A stretch of 30,390 bases of DNA from Acidobacteriota bacterium (GTDB lineage: Bacteria > Acidobacteriota > Terriglobia > UBA7540). Position numbers and translations under genes: made by a program. Numbering within the stretch: position 1 is the stretch's first letter; each line of letters opens with the position of its first letter. A model generated the notes under the pieces. That model saw only the letters and a program-made list of their open reading frames with translations. It was not told the DNA's origin and ran no database searches. The stretch is taken from NCBI GenBank assembly GCA_021827245.1, contig JAKAWN010000027.1, positions 1 through 30,390 of the forward strand. Direction: 5' to 3'. This document shows positions 29,260-30,390 of the stretch, piece by piece.

Positions 29260-30390
29260 TGAACTACGAAGAAATCGTGGAGCTTGAAGAACGGAGGCTG
29301 GTTCCCACTTACAAGCGCCTGCCCTTCCTCGCTGTGGGTGGCAAAGGCTGCTACCTTTACGACGACAAGGGCAAAGAGTACATGGATTTTCTCGGAGGTT
29401 TGGGAGTCAACGCTCTCGGCCATGCCCATCCGGAAATCATGGCGGTGCTGCGCGATCCGTCGGACGACCTGCTGCACGTTTCCAATCTTATCTACCATCG
29501 TTTTCAGGCTCCACTGGCCGACAAGCTGGCAAAGCTGACTGGACTCGATCGCGCTTTCTTCGCGAACACCGGCACCGAAGCCGTCGAAGGAGCACTTAAA
29601 CTGGCGCGGGCTTACGGCCGCGAGCATTCCTCAGAGCGTGCCGGAATTCTGGCTGTCGAAAACTCCTTCCACGGAAGAACTCTTGGCGCCTTGGCTGCAA
29701 CCTGGCCGGAGAAGTATCGCAAGCCCTTCGAGCCGCTGCCGCCAGGCGTGAAATTCGTCCGGCAGAACGATGTAAGCCATCTTCAGAGCAACTTTTCGTC
29801 GGACATTGCCGCGTTGCTGGTGGAAGTTATTCAGGGCGAAGGTGGCGTGGTCGAACTTGACGAGGGCTTCCTGAAGGCCGGCCAGGAACTGTGCCGCAAG
29901 CATGGCGCACTGTTCATCTGCGACGAGATTCAATGTGGGCTGGGGCGTACGGGGAACTTTTTTGCGTATCAGCGGTTCGGGCTCAAACCGGACATCGTTC
30001 TGGTAGCAAAGCCTCTGGCCGGCGGATTGCCGCTCGCGGCCATTTTGGTACGCGAGGACGTAGCCATGGCGTTTCATCCCGGCATGCACGGAACGACCTT
30101 CGGCGGCGGTCCGCTGCAATGCCGCCTGGCTCTGAAATTTCTCGAAATTCTTGAGCGGCCGGAATTCATGGAACATGTCCGCCAGGTTGGTGGGTATTTC
30201 AAGAACCAGTTGTTGAATCTGCAGAAGGAATTGCCCGTCATTCGCCAGGTTCGCGGCCGGGGGCTGATGCTGGCTGCGGAACTCTCGATGCCTGGCAAGG
30301 AAATCGTCCAGCAGGGTGTGGAAGCCGGATTCCTGTTCAACTGCACTCAGGAACAGGTCTTGCGATTTCTCCCCCCGTTGGTTATTCAGC
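29259..30390 (+). CDS. argD: Acetylornithine aminotransferase, cut by the window edge
   Basis: The PLP-dependent aminotransferase that makes N-acetylornithine from the semialdehyde, the fourth step of the pathway. The 377 residues present show the substrate-side FLGGLGVNALGHAHP segment, ANTGTEAVEGALKLAR for the PLP phosphate, the SFHGRT motif, CDEIQCGLGRTG and the PLP lysine K251 in AKPLAGGLP. The frame is open to the last base, so the C-terminus of about 20-30 residues lies outside the window. Class III aminotransferases of this type may also act on succinyl-diaminopimelate or GABA, but the operon with argC and argB makes the arginine role the most likely. The ATG overlaps the argB stop by one base. 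Confidence 0.94.
   Translation, partial: MNYEEIVELEERRLVPTYKRLPFLAVGGKGCYLYDDKGKEYMDFLGGLGVNALGHAHPEIMAVLRDPSDDLLHVSNLIYHRFQAPLADKLAKLTGLDRAFFANTGTEAVEGALKLARAYGREHSSERAGILAVENSFHGRTLGALAATWPEKYRKPFEPLPPGVKFVRQNDVSHLQSNFSSDIAALLVEVIQGEGGVVELDEGFLKAGQELCRKHGALFICDEIQCGLGRTGNFFAYQRFGLKPDIVLVAKPLAGGLPLAAILVREDVAMAFHPGMHGTTFGGGPLQCRLALKFLEILERPEFMEHVRQVGGYFKNQLLNLQKELPVIRQVRGRGLMLAAELSMPGKEIVQQGVEAGFLFNCTQEQVLRFLPPLVIQ

Overview
The window is a gene-dense bacterial chromosome segment with no ribosomal RNA, tRNA, CRISPR array, insertion sequence or phage gene that I could recognise. It encodes lipid A disaccharide synthase (LpxB), a LysM-bearing lytic transglycosylase lipoprotein and moderately GC-rich genes with AGGAG-type ribosome sites and frequent GTG/TTG starts. 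This fits a Gram-negative soil-type bacterium. The combination of genes looks most like an Acidobacteriota genome, but that placement is inference from gene content alone.

Layout. (1) 420-3659, minus strand: a protein-thiocarboxylate cysteine synthesis operon, transcribed cysM-like synthase, JAMM peptidase, CysO-like sulfur carrier, MoeZ-like activating enzyme with a rhodanese domain, followed by a GC hairpin. The carrier has eight residues after its Gly-Gly. (2) 3704-5870, minus strand: a stand-alone Pnkp-type polynucleotide kinase and a cytokinin-dehydrogenase-like flavoprotein. (3) 6255-11969, plus strand: a 2-oxoacid dehydrogenase cluster (E3, LipB, E1 alpha, E1 beta, E2), which holds the complex together with the enzyme that supplies its lipoyl arm. 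(4) 12004-15136, minus strand: a membrane-anchored protein of unknown function and a three-gene unit of HipA-like kinase, DUF3037 protein and an 80-residue protein. (5) 15305-17896, minus strand: a small bipolar acidic/basic protein and the LysM transglycosylase, each with a recognisable promoter. (6) 18294-23077, plus strand: two ABC exporter half-transporters whose motif deviations are complementary, followed by overlapping lpxB. (7) 23212-25242, plus strand: an M1-peptidase-like secreted protein that has lost its zinc site, with C-terminal TPR repeats. (8) 25296-27229, minus strand: macrodomain protein, Mug/TDG-type uracil-DNA glycosylase and a class I glutamine amidotransferase. (9) 27377 to the right edge, plus strand: argC-argB-argD with overlapping stop and start codons and an operator-like AT-rich site upstream; argD runs off the window.

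The least understood parts are the HipA-like kinase/DUF3037/80-residue unit, the tailed sulfur carrier next to its JAMM peptidase, the inactive M1 paralogue and the bipolar protein. All functional calls come from reading motifs by eye; no database search was run.
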